Source of the DNA: Dyella sp. ASV21
GTDB taxonomy: Bacteria > Pseudomonadota > Gammaproteobacteria > Xanthomonadales > Rhodanobacteraceae
Direction of reading: 5' to 3'
DNA length: 53,631 nucleotides
Assembly: GCF_016428975.1 (NCBI RefSeq)
Contig: NZ_JAELTT010000029.1
Span: forward strand, 1-53,631
The position numbers and the translations under genes are program-made. Each line of letters starts with the position of its first letter. Within the stretch, counting starts at the first letter, position 1. A model generated the notes under the pieces. That model was not told the origin of the DNA. It did not search any database and saw nothing but the letters and a program-made list of their open reading frames with translations. Below are positions 35,782 through 45,645 of the stretch, one piece after another.

Positions 35782-37450
35782 ATGGATACAGCGGTGCCAA
35801 CGGTGAGGCCTCTCCTGTCGCGCCCGCGCTACGCCACATAAAGCCAGCGCGGAACGCCGCCGCCAACTGCTCGCCCAGCGCGGGTGCGTCGGCGCCGGCG
35901 TAGTGTTTACGCTGAAGCGCGGCAATGGCCTCCACCTGCGGCATGGCCGCCAGCGCTTGCGCCAGCTCCCCCAGGTTCTGCAGCGCGGGTCGCTCGGTCC
36001 GCGCCCAAGCCAGCAGCGTGGATGCCTGCGCCGCCACATCGCCGCCCTGCGCCGCGGCCAGGAAGATGGCTCGCGCCTCGCTCGCATTAGGTGCCGTTGC
36101 AGGCGTGCGAACCGTGACGGACGGCCGTTGGCGCCGCAGCCACCACCACAGGGCGCTGATCAACCATAGGCCAAAACTCCCCAGCGCCAACCAACGCCAA
36201 GGCAGGCTGTCGGTGGAAGCCGCCGGAATCGCCGCAGGCGGTTGCGGCGCGGCGACTGGCTCGGGCTGCGTCGACGCCGGCGTCGCGGCCTTGCCCAGCG
36301 CCGGAAGCACCGTGAAGGTTCGTGCCGGGATGGTGGCGATCTCGGGTTTGTCGGTCACCACGTTCCACCAGCGCAGCGTCGTTTCCGGAATGCTCAAGGT
36401 GCCCGGCTGGCCAGGCACCACGGCGAAGCCCTGCTGACGACTGCCCTGCAACCACTGTCCATCCACGCGCGTGCCATTGACAGGCTTGTCCGGATACACG
36501 GTTGCACCATCGATCGTGGGCAAGCTCAACGCGGGCAAGGCCTCGTAGGGCAGACCGCTCGCCTGAACGCTCATTACCAGATTGAGCGGCTGACCTACGC
36601 GCAGGACGCCCTGGCCCGGCCCACCATCCAGCTTGAGGCTGAGCTCGCGCGCCGGCAGCCACGCGACGTTGGGGTCCTTTATCGCGGCCGGGCGCACGTC
36701 GATAGCGACCGGCGGTGAGGACGTGGACACCGGCGTGGCATGACCAAAGAAAGAGTCCGGGTCGGCCATGTCCACCATGTCGCCCTGGAAGGCCACCGAG
36801 GGAATGGTCAGATGGCCTTCGCGTTGCGGCGTAAGCGCGTAACGTCGCTCGATCACGTTGAAACGCCGGCCGCCACGCTCCGCCTGATAATTGGTCTCGT
36901 TGCCAAGGCGGCGCACATCCGCGCCCGCCAGTTGCGGGTCTTCCAGCGCACCATTGGTAAGGTCCGTGGCGAAATACAGCCGTACGGTGTAGATCAACTG
37001 CTGGCCCACGTAGACCGATGGCGTATCCACCATCGCTTCGAGAAAGACGTCTTTACTGCCTGCCGCCGCCGCCGCGGGATCGGGTGCAACCACCTCCAGC
37101 TGCAGCGGCGCGGTGGTACCGCCGGCAAACGACAACGCCGGAACGGTGAGCGCGCCGACATGCAAGGGGCGCAAGGCCACGCCCACGGTGAGCTGCGCCG
37201 AGCGCCTGCCGTTGATGATGCTGATGCTGGTGTTGCTGGAACTGCCCAATACGGCGAAGTCCTGCGATAGCGCGCTAAGGTCCGGCGGTTGCACCATGCC
37301 GGCACCGTTCACGCGCAGATTGAGTGTGACGGTTTCGCCCAGCTCGGCACGCGTGCGATCAAGCGTGGCCTGCACCTCAGCGGCCAGCGTCGCCAACGGA
37401 CTCAGTGCAAGCAGCACCCAAAGCAGGAGTAGTAAGGAACGAGACTTCAC
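35765..37450 (-). CDS. batD: BatD (BatD-family periplasmic protein)
   Basis: 561 residues with a signal peptide (residues 1-23) and a GTG start overlapping the batB stop by 4 bases. The middle is a set of beta-sandwich segments ([22 protein letters not shown] is the usual BatD opening; [15 protein letters not shown] repeats the pattern). One membrane helix (about 410-430, [22 protein letters not shown]) is followed by a cytoplasmic tail. It is the last gene of the MoxR/Bat operon, linked to envelope stress and aerotolerance in other bacteria; its molecular role is not defined. Confidence 0.88.
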   Translation of the reverse strand: MKSRSLLLLLWVLLALSPLATLAAEVQATLDRTRAELGETVTLNLRVNGAGMVQPPDLSALSQDFAVLGSSSNTSISIINGRRSAQLTVGVALRPLHVGALTVPALSFAGGTTAPLQLEVVAPDPAAAAAGSKDVFLEAMVDTPSVYVGQQLIYTVRLYFATDLTNGALEDPQLAGADVRRLGNETNYQAERGGRRFNVIERRYALTPQREGHLTIPSVAFQGDMVDMADPDSFFGHATPVSTSSPPVAIDVRPAAIKDPNVAWLPARELSLKLDGGPGQGVLRVGQPLNLVMSVQASGLPYEALPALSLPTIDGATVYPDKPVNGTRVDGQWLQGSRQQGFAVVPGQPGTLSIPETTLRWWNVVTDKPEIATIPARTFTVLPALGKAATPASTQPEPVAAPQPPAAIPAASTDSLPWRWLALGSFGLWLISALWWWLRRQRPSVTVRTPATAPNASEARAIFLAAAQGGDVAAQASTLLAWARTERPALQNLGELAQALAAMPQVEAIAALQRKHYAGADAPALGEQLAAAFRAGFMWRSAGATGEASPLAPLYPFKVER

Positions 37451-39339
37451 GGCGAATCATCCTCTGCGCTCACGCCGCCGTGGCGCTGGCGATATTCAAG
37501 ATCGAACTTGCGACGCAAAAGTGCGCCCGGATCATCCGGTACACGCTGCAACGCCTGGCGCACTTCGGCGGGCAGGCGCGCCTGTGCATCGTCGGTTTGA
37601 ATGGCCCCCAGGTCGTGCCGGGCGGGGGCGCGCGAAGAGGACGACTTGCCCAAGGCCTGATCCATCTCCTTCTGCAGCGCCTGCTGAGCCTGGGCTTCCC
37701 GCGCGCGCTCCGCCGCCTGCTGTTCGGGCGTCTTGGGCTGCGTGCCCGCACTGGCCTCGTTCTTGTCGGCGGGCGATGGTGAAGCCTGCTGACGGTTACC
37801 GGCGCCCTGGTTGTCGCCATGCGCGTCGGCGGATGGCTTGCCTTCCTCCTGCTTCTGCTGCGCGTCCTTGTCGCCCTGCTGACCCTGCTTGCCTTGCGCG
37901 TTGTCCGGCGGCGTGCTGGAAGCGCCCTGCCCACCCTTGCTCGGGTCGTTCTGTGCACCGCCGTTCTGCTGTTGCTGGCGATGCAGCCAATCCTCGACAG
38001 CCTTGTGGTTGGCGCGTGCATCGGCGTTGGCAGGATCGGCCTTAAGCACGCGGTCGTACGCTTCTAACGCGCCCTGATAGTCTCCACGCCGAGCCAGCGC
38101 GTTACCCAGGTTGTAGGCGGCATCGCTGCCCGGCACCTGACGCAGGGCCTCCGCCGCTGCCGCGTAGTCACCCGCGCGGTACGCTGCGGCGCCCCGCAAC
38201 GCGGGGTCGCGCGCCAGTTGCTGGGCTTGCTTCGCGTGGCCGGCGCGCAATGCCGCGTCGGCCTGCTGGTCGGGACGCTGCCACAGATCGCTCCAGGCGC
38301 TGGCATGCGCTGCATTCGGCAGGCAAGGCAGCAGCACCAGCGGCAGCAACGCCAACCAGCCACGTCGGAATGACAACGCGACCAGCGGAAGCAGCGGCAG
38401 CAATAGCCACGGCCCACGATCCTGCCAGTCATCCCCTTGCTGATCCGTGGCCAACAAGGGATGCCCTTCGTTGCGCAACAGACCGTGCAAGGCATCGATG
38501 TCGGCATGGTCATCACGCATGGCGACATAGACGCCGCCACCGGCATCCGCCAATGCGCGTAGTGCCGCATCATCGCGCGCGGCCATCACCATGTCGCCGT
38601 GACTATCACGCAGGAAACCTTCCGCACCGAGCGGCACCGGGCCGCCTTGCGTCGTGCCCACACCAAGCACCGACACGCGCACACCCGCGGCATTCGCTTT
38701 GCGCGCCGCCGCGAGTGCGGCCTCATCGACATCGTCGGTCACCAGCACCAGGGAGCCGCCGCCGACTTTCGCGCCCTGGATCAATGCGACGCTGCGCTCG
38801 ATCGCCCGCGCCGCATTGTTGCCATCCACCGGCATGGTGTCGGGCGCCAGCGCTTCCAGCAGATCGTGCAGGCTGGCGGCATCCGAGGTGAGCGGCGCCA
38901 CCACGAAAGCCTCGCCGGCATAAGCGACCAGCGCATTGAGCCCATCGTGATTGGCGGCTAGCAGATCGCGCGCCTTGTAGCGCGCGCGATCGAGTCGACT
39001 GGGCGCTACATCGCGCGCCAGCATATGCTGCGACAAAGACAGCGCCACCACCTGCGCCGCACGCTGCGCGTACAACGGCTGCGTCACGCGACTCCAGGTA
39101 GGTCCCGCCATGGCGAGCACGGCCAACAACCAACCCAGGGCGAACCACAAGGCGGGCGCGCGTCGATGGACAGCCCGCCCTTGCAGCAGATGCGGCAGCA
39201 GCTCAGGGTCTACCAGGCGGGTGAGGGCCTCGCGCTCACCGTTGCGTCGCAAGGCGAAGGCCACCAACACCGGCAGCGCCAGCAAGGCCAAGAGCCACAG
39301 CGGACGCAGGAAATGGAACTGCTGCCATGTCGCGATCAT
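37447..39339 (-). CDS. batB: BatB-like VWA protein fused to a BatC-like TPR region
   Basis: 630 residues. Two N-terminal membrane helices (about 13-30 and 62-79), a VWA domain (about 90-300), two more helices (about 305-345), then TPR repeats (about 380-455; AAYNLGNALARRGDYQGALEAYDRVLKADP) and a long Gln/Asp/Lys-rich low-complexity tail. This is a BatB plus BatC fusion. The VWA metal motif DxSxS is replaced by SLSQH at residues 101-105, so metal binding is probably lost. The gene overlaps batA and batD by 4 bases each. Confidence 0.87.
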   Translation of the reverse strand: MIATWQQFHFLRPLWLLALLALPVLVAFALRRNGEREALTRLVDPELLPHLLQGRAVHRRAPALWFALGWLLAVLAMAGPTWSRVTQPLYAQRAAQVVALSLSQHMLARDVAPSRLDRARYKARDLLAANHDGLNALVAYAGEAFVVAPLTSDAASLHDLLEALAPDTMPVDGNNAARAIERSVALIQGAKVGGGSLVLVTDDVDEAALAAARKANAAGVRVSVLGVGTTQGGPVPLGAEGFLRDSHGDMVMAARDDAALRALADAGGGVYVAMRDDHADIDALHGLLRNEGHPLLATDQQGDDWQDRGPWLLLPLLPLVALSFRRGWLALLPLVLLPCLPNAAHASAWSDLWQRPDQQADAALRAGHAKQAQQLARDPALRGAAAYRAGDYAAAAEALRQVPGSDAAYNLGNALARRGDYQGALEAYDRVLKADPANADARANHKAVEDWLHRQQQQNGGAQNDPSKGGQGASSTPPDNAQGKQGQQGDKDAQQKQEEGKPSADAHGDNQGAGNRQQASPSPADKNEASAGTQPKTPEQQAAERAREAQAQQALQKEMDQALGKSSSSRAPARHDLGAIQTDDAQARLPAEVRQALQRVPDDPGALLRRKFDLEYRQRHGGVSAEDDSP

Positions 39340-40316
39340 GCCCGCGCCTCCTTGCGACGCGGGCGCGGCGCCATCGCCAGCAGCCATGCCAATGCCGACA
39401 ACGCCAGCGGCCAGCGGAACAACTCGTGGCGGGGACGCAGCGATGGCCCTTGTTGTGAAATCGGCTCCAACGCATCGACGGCGCGATACGCATCGGCCAA
39501 CTCGCTGGCATCCGTCGCGCGGAAGTAGCGCCCCCCCGTCTGCTGTGCAAGATTGCGCAGCATGCCTTCGTCCAGGTCGGCCGATGGATTGATCACGCGA
39601 GTCCCGAACAAGTCAGGCACGCGCATTTCCGTCGCACCAATGCCAATGGTGTAGAGGCGCACACCGGCGGCCTTCGCCGCACGAGCGGCTTCCAAGGGCG
39701 CCATGCTGCCCGCGTTGTTGACGCCGTCCGTCAACAGCACCACCACGCGTGCTTGCTCCGGCAGGCTGGCCAATCGCTTGACCGCTACCGCAATCGCATC
39801 GCCGATGGCCGTCTCGGTGCCGGCCAGACCCACGGCGGCACCCTGCAATTGCGCGCGCACCGCATTGAGGTCGTAGGTCAATGGCGTCACCAGGAAGGCG
39901 CGACTACCGAACAGCACCAGCCCCATTTCATCGCCACTGCGGCGCGCAATGAAGTCGCCGGCGATCGCTTCCACCGCCCCAAAGCGGCTGACCGGCTGGC
40001 CACCCAAATGCATATCATCGGTACGCATGCTGCCGGACAAATCCACGGCCAGCAGCATCGCCCGCCCGCTGCGCTGTTGCGCCTGCGGCGGCCCTACCCA
40101 TTGTGGACGCGCTGCCGCCGCAAGCAGCCCCAGCCACGCCAAGGTCAGCAATACAGTGCGCCAGGTTCCCGCACGCTCTCCCCGCGCTGTCGCCAGATGC
40201 AAGCCAGGATGCGGTAAATGCAGGGCTTGCCCTGGCGAAGCGGCGCGCCAAATGCGACGCACCAGCCACGGCAGTGGCAGCATCAGAAAGACCCAAGGCC
40301 AGGCGAACTCAGGCAC
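39336..40316 (-). CDS. batA: BatA (VWA-domain membrane protein)
   Basis: 326 residues from a GTG. Helices at about 7-22 and 52-69, a VWA domain with intact MIDAS motif D92-LSGS96 (LAVDLSGSMRTDDM), conserved T in GTETAIGDAI and D in VVLLTDGVNN, and a C-terminal helix. BatA is thought to act with the MoxR ATPase in the envelope. It overlaps the DUF4381 gene by 8 bases and batB by 4. Confidence 0.92.
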   Translation of the reverse strand: MPEFAWPWVFLMLPLPWLVRRIWRAASPGQALHLPHPGLHLATARGERAGTWRTVLLTLAWLGLLAAAARPQWVGPPQAQQRSGRAMLLAVDLSGSMRTDDMHLGGQPVSRFGAVEAIAGDFIARRSGDEMGLVLFGSRAFLVTPLTYDLNAVRAQLQGAAVGLAGTETAIGDAIAVAVKRLASLPEQARVVVLLTDGVNNAGSMAPLEAARAAKAAGVRLYTIGIGATEMRVPDLFGTRVINPSADLDEGMLRNLAQQTGGRYFRATDASELADAYRAVDALEPISQQGPSLRPRHELFRWPLALSALAWLLAMAPRPRRKEARA

Positions 40317-40848
40317 GTCCGGGCTCCTGTCGCGCGCGCGGCGACGATGCCGATGCGCCAGCTTTCGCGTGACGCCAGGCTGCGCGAAGCCACTGGCGAG
40401 TCGCCGTCACCACGGCGTCGACGTCCAGCACCACATCGGGCCGGTACATCGCCTGCTCAATCGTCATCAACTGGTCGAGGGTTGCGGTAGTCACCGGCAC
40501 CTGCGCCAGCGTCTCTCGCCAGGCCACACCCTGACGCTGACCAGCACTGGCGTCATAGCGAAGCGCTACGCGGCGCAGCAACTGATGCAGGGCGGCAGCG
40601 AGCTTGGCAGGCTGATCCCGCCAGCGCTGCATCAGCGCGTCCAGCTCAAGCAGCACGGCATGCTCGTCCGCGCGCTGCCGACGTCGCCGCCGCCACAGCC
40701 AGACACTGATGCCCAACGCCACTAACAGAAGAAAGGCCAAGGCCCACCAACCGGGGGCCGGCGGCCACCATGCGGGGGCGGGCGGCAGGTGGATATCGCG
40801 CAGTTCGGGACCGGGCGCGACGGAGGCGGCGCTGGCAGGCGTACTCAT
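40309..40848 (-). CDS. DUF4381 protein of the Bat operon
   Basis: 179 residues. A Pro/Trp-rich N-terminus (LRDIHLPPAPAWWPPAPGWW) leads into one membrane helix (about 36-52), a basic stretch, and a helical cytoplasmic domain with LLRRVALRYDAS and LAAALHQ. This matches the DUF4381 family, almost always found between DUF58 and batA genes. Function unknown; a membrane scaffold is a plausible role. It overlaps its neighbours by 4 and 8 bases. Confidence 0.87.
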   Translation of the reverse strand: MSTPASAASVAPGPELRDIHLPPAPAWWPPAPGWWALAFLLLVALGISVWLWRRRRRQRADEHAVLLELDALMQRWRDQPAKLAAALHQLLRRVALRYDASAGQRQGVAWRETLAQVPVTTATLDQLMTIEQAMYRPDVVLDVDAVVTATRQWLRAAWRHAKAGASASSPRARQEPGRA

Positions 40849-41777
40849 CGCCGCACGCCCGGTGCCAATAAAGCCAGAATGGCATCCAGTGGATCTGCCG
40901 TAGTGTCGATTGTGCGATGAGGAATGCCCAGGCTCTGGGCCATCGCGTTCAAACGCGCCTGACCGGCGCCCAGCCGCTGTTGGAACTCGCGACGCTGGCG
41001 CTCGCCAAACAATGCCACTTCGCGCCGCTCGCCTTCGTGCTCCAGCGGGTACCGACCCGGCGGAGGCAGGCTGAGCTCGAGCGCATCGGCCACCACCAGC
41101 ACGCGCACGCCCGCCTTGCGGGTGAGGTCGAGCAGGCGGCCCTTGGCCGCATCGTCGGCCTCCAAGCCATCGCTGATCAGCAAGACGCGATTGGCGCCAT
41201 GCATCAGCCGATGCGCGCGCGACAGCGCATCGGAGAGAGATTCGCCGCGTTCACGCATCCGGTCGGCGCCCCCATCGGACAGCGCACCGCATACCGCCAA
41301 CGCGCCACGCGGACCGGCGTCGGGACGCAACAAGCGGTCGACGCAACCAAATTCCATCAAACCCACACGCTCGCCCGCGCGCACCACGTACCACGCGGCC
41401 AGGGCGGCGGCGCGCGCCGCCTGCACCGACTTGAACCGCACACGCGTACCAAAGCGCATACTTTGGTTGGTATCGAGCAGGATCAACAAGCGTCCTTCGC
41501 GCTCTTCCTGAAACAGTTTGGTGTGCAAACGACCACTGCGCGCGGTCAAACGCCAGTCGAGCCGACGCACGTCATCGCCTGGTTGGTAGATGCGCGATTC
41601 GGCGTAGTCCATGCCACGTCCGTACAAACGACTGGATTGCGCACCCGCACGCGCGGCGTGGCTTTCCAGGCGCGGCAATGCCGCTTTGGCGACACGGCTG
41701 CGCAAAGCGACCAGTTCAGCGAGTTGAGGGCGCGTGCGCCCGTCGCCGGCGAAAACAGGATTCACGACGGCGTTCAC
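40845..41777 (-). CDS. DUF58 protein of the MoxR operon
   Basis: 310 residues from a GTG that overlaps the moxR stop. The DUF58 signature is clear: GMDYAESRIYQPGDDVRRLDWRLTARSGRLHTKLFQEERE at about 55-95 (read with 20-residue limit in mind, the core is YQPGDDVRRLDW), then a VWA-like fold (LLILLDTNQSMRFG). DUF58 proteins are usually encoded right after moxR and are thought to be its substrates or partners. Function not established. Confidence 0.9.
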   Translation of the reverse strand: MNAVVNPVFAGDGRTRPQLAELVALRSRVAKAALPRLESHAARAGAQSSRLYGRGMDYAESRIYQPGDDVRRLDWRLTARSGRLHTKLFQEEREGRLLILLDTNQSMRFGTRVRFKSVQAARAAALAAWYVVRAGERVGLMEFGCVDRLLRPDAGPRGALAVCGALSDGGADRMRERGESLSDALSRAHRLMHGANRVLLISDGLEADDAAKGRLLDLTRKAGVRVLVVADALELSLPPPGRYPLEHEGERREVALFGERQRREFQQRLGAGQARLNAMAQSLGIPHRTIDTTADPLDAILALLAPGVRR

Positions 41778-42781
41778 GGTAGCGGCACGAGATCCAGCAC
41801 TCGGCGAATCACTTGATCGCTGCGCACGCCCTCCGCTTCCGCCTCATAGCTGAGCAGTACACGATGCCGCAGCACTTCGTGGGCGATGGCATGGATGTCT
41901 TCCGGCAGTACGTAATCGCGACCGGCCAGCCACGCATGCGCGCGTGCACAGCGATCCAGCGCAATGGTGCCGCGCGGGCTTGCGCCCCAGGCAATCCAGC
42001 GCTTGAGCTCGGCCCCGTAGGCTTCGGCATGGCGTGTGGCGAGCACCAGCTGCGCCAGATATTCCTCCAGTGCCGGCGCCATGTGCACGGCAAGCACGGC
42101 ATCACGGGCATCGAACACATCGGCCTGAGTGAGCACCGGGCGCACAGGCGATACGGGATGAAGACTGCGTCGTGCCTGCTCGCGCGCCAGGGCGAGAATG
42201 GCTAGCTCGGCTTCGGCATCGGGATAACCGATGGTCACATGCATGACGAAGCGGTCGAGCTGCGCCTCGGGCAAGGCGAACGTGCCTTCCTGCTCGATCG
42301 GGTTCTGCGTCGCCATCACCATGAACAGCTCTGGCAGACGCCAGGTGCTGCGTCCCACGGTGATCTGTCGCTCGGCCATGGCCTCCAGCAAGGCGGACTG
42401 CACCTTCGCCGGCGCGCGATTGATTTCGTCGGCGAGCACGATGTTATGAAACAGCGGCCCTCGCTCGAATTCGAAACTGCCCGCTTGCGGGCGGAAAACG
42501 TCGGTGCCGGTGAGATCGGCGGGCAGCAGATCTGGAGTGAACTGTACGCGGTGAAAATCCGCCTCGATATAGGCAGCCAAAGCCTTGACGACGGTGGTCT
42601 TGGCCAGGCCGGGTGCGCCTTCGACCAGCAGATGGCCATCAGCCAGCAAGGCCACCAGCAGGCAATCGATCAGGTGGGGCTGCCCGATGACGCTGCGCCG
42701 CAGTTCATCGCGGACATCAAGGAACGCCTGCTGCAGGCGCGGGGTGGGGAGGGCTTGGGGCATATCCATCGTTGGGTCCAT
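41774..42781 (-). CDS. MoxR-family AAA ATPase
   Basis: About 335 residues. Walker A GAPGLAKTT at about 61-69, Walker B IVLADEINRAP, sensor 1 MATQNPIEQEGTFALPEAQLDRF, and the C-terminal lid with GASPRGTIALDR. MoxR proteins act as chaperone-like ATPases that help assemble metal-containing or envelope complexes. It is the first gene of the six-gene operon; the chosen ATG is one of three close in-frame starts. Confidence 0.93.
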   Translation of the reverse strand: MDPTMDMPQALPTPRLQQAFLDVRDELRRSVIGQPHLIDCLLVALLADGHLLVEGAPGLAKTTVVKALAAYIEADFHRVQFTPDLLPADLTGTDVFRPQAGSFEFERGPLFHNIVLADEINRAPAKVQSALLEAMAERQITVGRSTWRLPELFMVMATQNPIEQEGTFALPEAQLDRFVMHVTIGYPDAEAELAILALAREQARRSLHPVSPVRPVLTQADVFDARDAVLAVHMAPALEEYLAQLVLATRHAEAYGAELKRWIAWGASPRGTIALDRCARAHAWLAGRDYVLPEDIHAIAHEVLRHRVLLSYEAEAEGVRSDQVIRRVLDLVPLP

Positions 42782-42872
42782 CTCGGAGTCGTGCGTAACC
42801 ACAGACCTTAAAGCGCTCCGGAAGTTTAGTCCCCGTGACTTCTGGCCGGTGGCGGCCGTTGAACCGAGCAAA

Positions 42873-42898
42873 GAAAAAGGGCGGCCGAGGCCGCCCTT
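42873..42898 (-). terminator. Terminator of the pil operon
   Basis: AAGGGCGGCC and GGCCGCCCTT form a 10-bp stem, followed on the minus strand by TTTCTT, 25 bases after the pilQ stop. Confidence 0.8.
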
Positions 42899-42922
42899 CT
42901 CCCATACTGCCCCAGCCCCGGA

Positions 42923-45085
42923 TTACTGCAGGCTGTCGCTCAGGATGCGCGGGGTGACGAAGATCAGCAGCTCAGCCTTGTCGCTCTCACGCGAGGTATT
43001 GCGGAACAGGATGCCGATACCCGGGATATCGCCCAGGCCCGGCACCTTGGTCGCGGTATTCTGCTTGGTGATCTCGTAGATACCACCCAGCACCACGGTC
43101 TGCCCGTTGTCGACCAGCACCGAGGTGTTGATCTCACGAGTATCGATCTGCGGCACCTGGCCGCTGCCCGGTACGGTGATGAACGAGGCCAGCGCGTCCT
43201 TCTTGACGTTGATCATCAGGTACACGCGGTTATCCGCGGTGATGGTCGGCGTAACCTTGAGCTCCAGCACCGCGTCCTTGAACTGCACCGTGGCCGTGCC
43301 GCTGCCGGCCGCACCGGTGGTGCTGTTCTGGTAGGTGACGTAGCCGATCTCCTGACCCTGGCGAATCACCGCTTCCTGCTGGTTGGCGGTAATCACGCGG
43401 GGGCTGGAGATTACTTCACCACGACCTTCGGTCTGTGCGGCGGACAACTCCAGATCCAGCGCGTAGTTCTTGCCAAGGATGGCCAGACCCAGGCTACCGG
43501 CAGCACCCGATGCAGGCAGGTTCACATTCGTGCCGGTGACCGTGCCGTTGCCCTGGTCCGTGCCGCCGGTCGAGATCACCTGGCCGCTCGGGTTGGTGCG
43601 CTTGGCCTGTACGCCGAACTTGGCGCCCAGCTCGCGGGTGAAGTTATCGGTGGCGATGACGATGCGCGACTCGATCAGCACCTGCTGCACCGGGCGATCC
43701 AACACGGTAATCAGCTCACGCAACTCGCGGATCTTCTGCGGGTTGTCGTTAATCAGCAGGGTATTGGTGCGCTCGTCGAACGAAACGCTGCCGCGCGTGG
43801 AGAGGAAACCGCGCGAACCGGCTGCGGCTCCGCCGCCGCCGCCGATGCCCGTCAGACTGCCCTGGGTCAGCAGCTTGGCGATGTCCTTGGCCTTGCCATA
43901 GCTGATCGGCACGTAGTCGGTGACCAGCTCGGCGTTGTCTTCCGCCTTGATGCGGGCGTCGGCAATGCTCTGCTCGTACTTGGCCAGTTCTTCCTGCGGC
44001 GCAATCCAGATCACGTTACCGTTGCGGCGCTTGTCCAGGCTCTTGGCGCGCAGCACCACGTCCAGGGCCTGATCCCACGGCACATTGACCAGGCGCAGCG
44101 TGACGCTGCCACCCACCGTGTCGGAAGCGACCAGGTTCAGGCCAGAGATATCGGCCAGCAACTGCAGGGCCGAACGCACCGGGATATCCTGGAAATTGAA
44201 GGTGACGCGGTTACCGGTATAGACCGGCTCCTGAGTCTTGCCGAGCTTCGCATCGGCCTTGTCGTCCTTCTTCTTGGGTGCCACCTCGACCACGTACTGG
44301 TTGCCGCTCTGGTACGCCGAGGTATCCACCGCGCCCTTGACGGCGACTTCCAGATGCACACCACCGCGCACGCCGGCCTTGGTGGTGATGGACTGCACCG
44401 GCGTGGCGAAATCGAGCACATCCAGGCGCTGGGCGAGGTTGCTGGGCAGGTTGGCGTGATCGATGTCGATCAACACCTTGTCGCCCTGGCGCTTCATGTC
44501 GGCATTGGCGCCGGGCGCGCTGAAATCGATCAGCACGCGGCCTTCGCCATTGGGACCGCGGCGGAAGTCGATGTTGGACACCGACGGACCGTTGGCCGCC
44601 GATGGCAGCGCCTTGGACGGATCGATGGTGGCCGCCGTGGTGGTGGTCGCCGCATCGGTGCCGTTGTTCACGGTAAGCACCAGGCTGTTGCCTTCCACGC
44701 GAGACCGGTAGGTGGAGTCGCGCACCAACTCGATGACCACACGGGTACGACCGCCCGCCGACACGGCCGACACGCCAGTGGCGGCCCCCTTGCCGATGTC
44801 GATGTGACGTGGAGCCGCGTTGTCGGTGTCGGCAAAATCGACCGCGATGCGCGGCGGATTGCCGGTGGTGAAGATCTTGGGCTCGGGCACCGGACCCTGG
44901 GCGAAGTTCAGATGCAGCTCCACGCGGCCACCGGGCAGCGTGTCGTAGCTGATCGCCTTCAGGGTGCTGGTGGCAGCCGCTGCGGCGCTCGACCAGGCGG
45001 CGCCGAGCGTCAACAGGCCCACGATCACATAACGACTCGCCTGGCGCATGACACGGCCCCGAACAGGTTTGATTTGGTTGCTCAT
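42923..45085 (-). CDS. pilQ: PilQ secretin
   Basis: Outer membrane secretin through which the type IV pilus leaves the cell. 720 residues with a signal peptide after a short basic leader (about 14-38), two AMIN domains (about 40-140 and 165-275) that bind peptidoglycan, an STN/N0 domain (NRVTFNFQDIPVRSALQLLADISGLNLVA at about 300-330, core NFQDIPVRSALQLLAD), an N1 domain, a Gly-rich loop and the secretin pore domain with VPGLGDIPGIGILFRN near the end. It follows pilP by 20 bases and closes the pilMNOPQ operon. Confidence 0.97.
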   Translation of the reverse strand: MSNQIKPVRGRVMRQASRYVIVGLLTLGAAWSSAAAAATSTLKAISYDTLPGGRVELHLNFAQGPVPEPKIFTTGNPPRIAVDFADTDNAAPRHIDIGKGAATGVSAVSAGGRTRVVIELVRDSTYRSRVEGNSLVLTVNNGTDAATTTTAATIDPSKALPSAANGPSVSNIDFRRGPNGEGRVLIDFSAPGANADMKRQGDKVLIDIDHANLPSNLAQRLDVLDFATPVQSITTKAGVRGGVHLEVAVKGAVDTSAYQSGNQYVVEVAPKKKDDKADAKLGKTQEPVYTGNRVTFNFQDIPVRSALQLLADISGLNLVASDTVGGSVTLRLVNVPWDQALDVVLRAKSLDKRRNGNVIWIAPQEELAKYEQSIADARIKAEDNAELVTDYVPISYGKAKDIAKLLTQGSLTGIGGGGGAAAGSRGFLSTRGSVSFDERTNTLLINDNPQKIRELRELITVLDRPVQQVLIESRIVIATDNFTRELGAKFGVQAKRTNPSGQVISTGGTDQGNGTVTGTNVNLPASGAAGSLGLAILGKNYALDLELSAAQTEGRGEVISSPRVITANQQEAVIRQGQEIGYVTYQNSTTGAAGSGTATVQFKDAVLELKVTPTITADNRVYLMINVKKDALASFITVPGSGQVPQIDTREINTSVLVDNGQTVVLGGIYEITKQNTATKVPGLGDIPGIGILFRNTSRESDKAELLIFVTPRILSDSLQ

Positions 45086-45105
45086 TGCATCAGCCCCTGT
45101 GTTTC

Positions 45106-45645
45106 TTATTTGTCGCCGAGCGCGATGCTGGCGGGACGCTCCATCCAGCCACCATTACCGTTGGAAACCAGCTCCACCAAGTCGATGTGATCGTCGCTGA
45201 TAGCGGTGACCCGACCGTAGTTCTGGCCCATGTATTCATTGCGATGGACGCGGTGAATGACGCCCCCCGGATCCTTCACCAGGACTTCCAGTCCATTGCC
45301 AGCACCGACGGTGCCAACCATCTTCAGGCTGTCGAGTGCGAACATTTCCAACGGCTCCTTGGGCCGGTTCTCGTCCGGACGCGAGCCTGCATTGGCATTG
45401 CCCTGCTGCAGCTCGGCCGTGCTGGGGCTAAACGGGTCACGACGATCCTGGTCGTTGTACTGGAACGTCTCGAAGGTCCTGATCACCGGCAACGGCGGGA
45501 TCGGCGCGCCCTTTTTCTGCTTTTCCTGCGCCACCCACTGGTGCAGGTCATCCTGCCCGCTGCAACCGGCAAGGCTCAGCAAGGCACAGAGTACGAGGGA
45601 GCCCTTGATCGCAACGGTGGACCTGATGGCAATCAACTTGCTCAT
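45106..45645 (-). CDS. pilP: PilP lipoprotein
   Basis: 179 residues with a lipobox: LLSLAGCSGQ, so C28 is the expected lipidated residue. RRDPFSPS and the beta-rich C-terminal domain (MVGTVGAGNGLEVLVKDPGGVIHRVHRNEYMG, core VKDPGGVIHRV) are the PilP hallmarks. PilP bridges the PilN/PilO complex to the PilQ secretin in the periplasm. It overlaps pilO by 4 bases. Confidence 0.95.
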   Translation of the reverse strand: MSKLIAIRSTVAIKGSLVLCALLSLAGCSGQDDLHQWVAQEKQKKGAPIPPLPVIRTFETFQYNDQDRRDPFSPSTAELQQGNANAGSRPDENRPKEPLEMFALDSLKMVGTVGAGNGLEVLVKDPGGVIHRVHRNEYMGQNYGRVTAISDDHIDLVELVSNGNGGWMERPASIALGDK

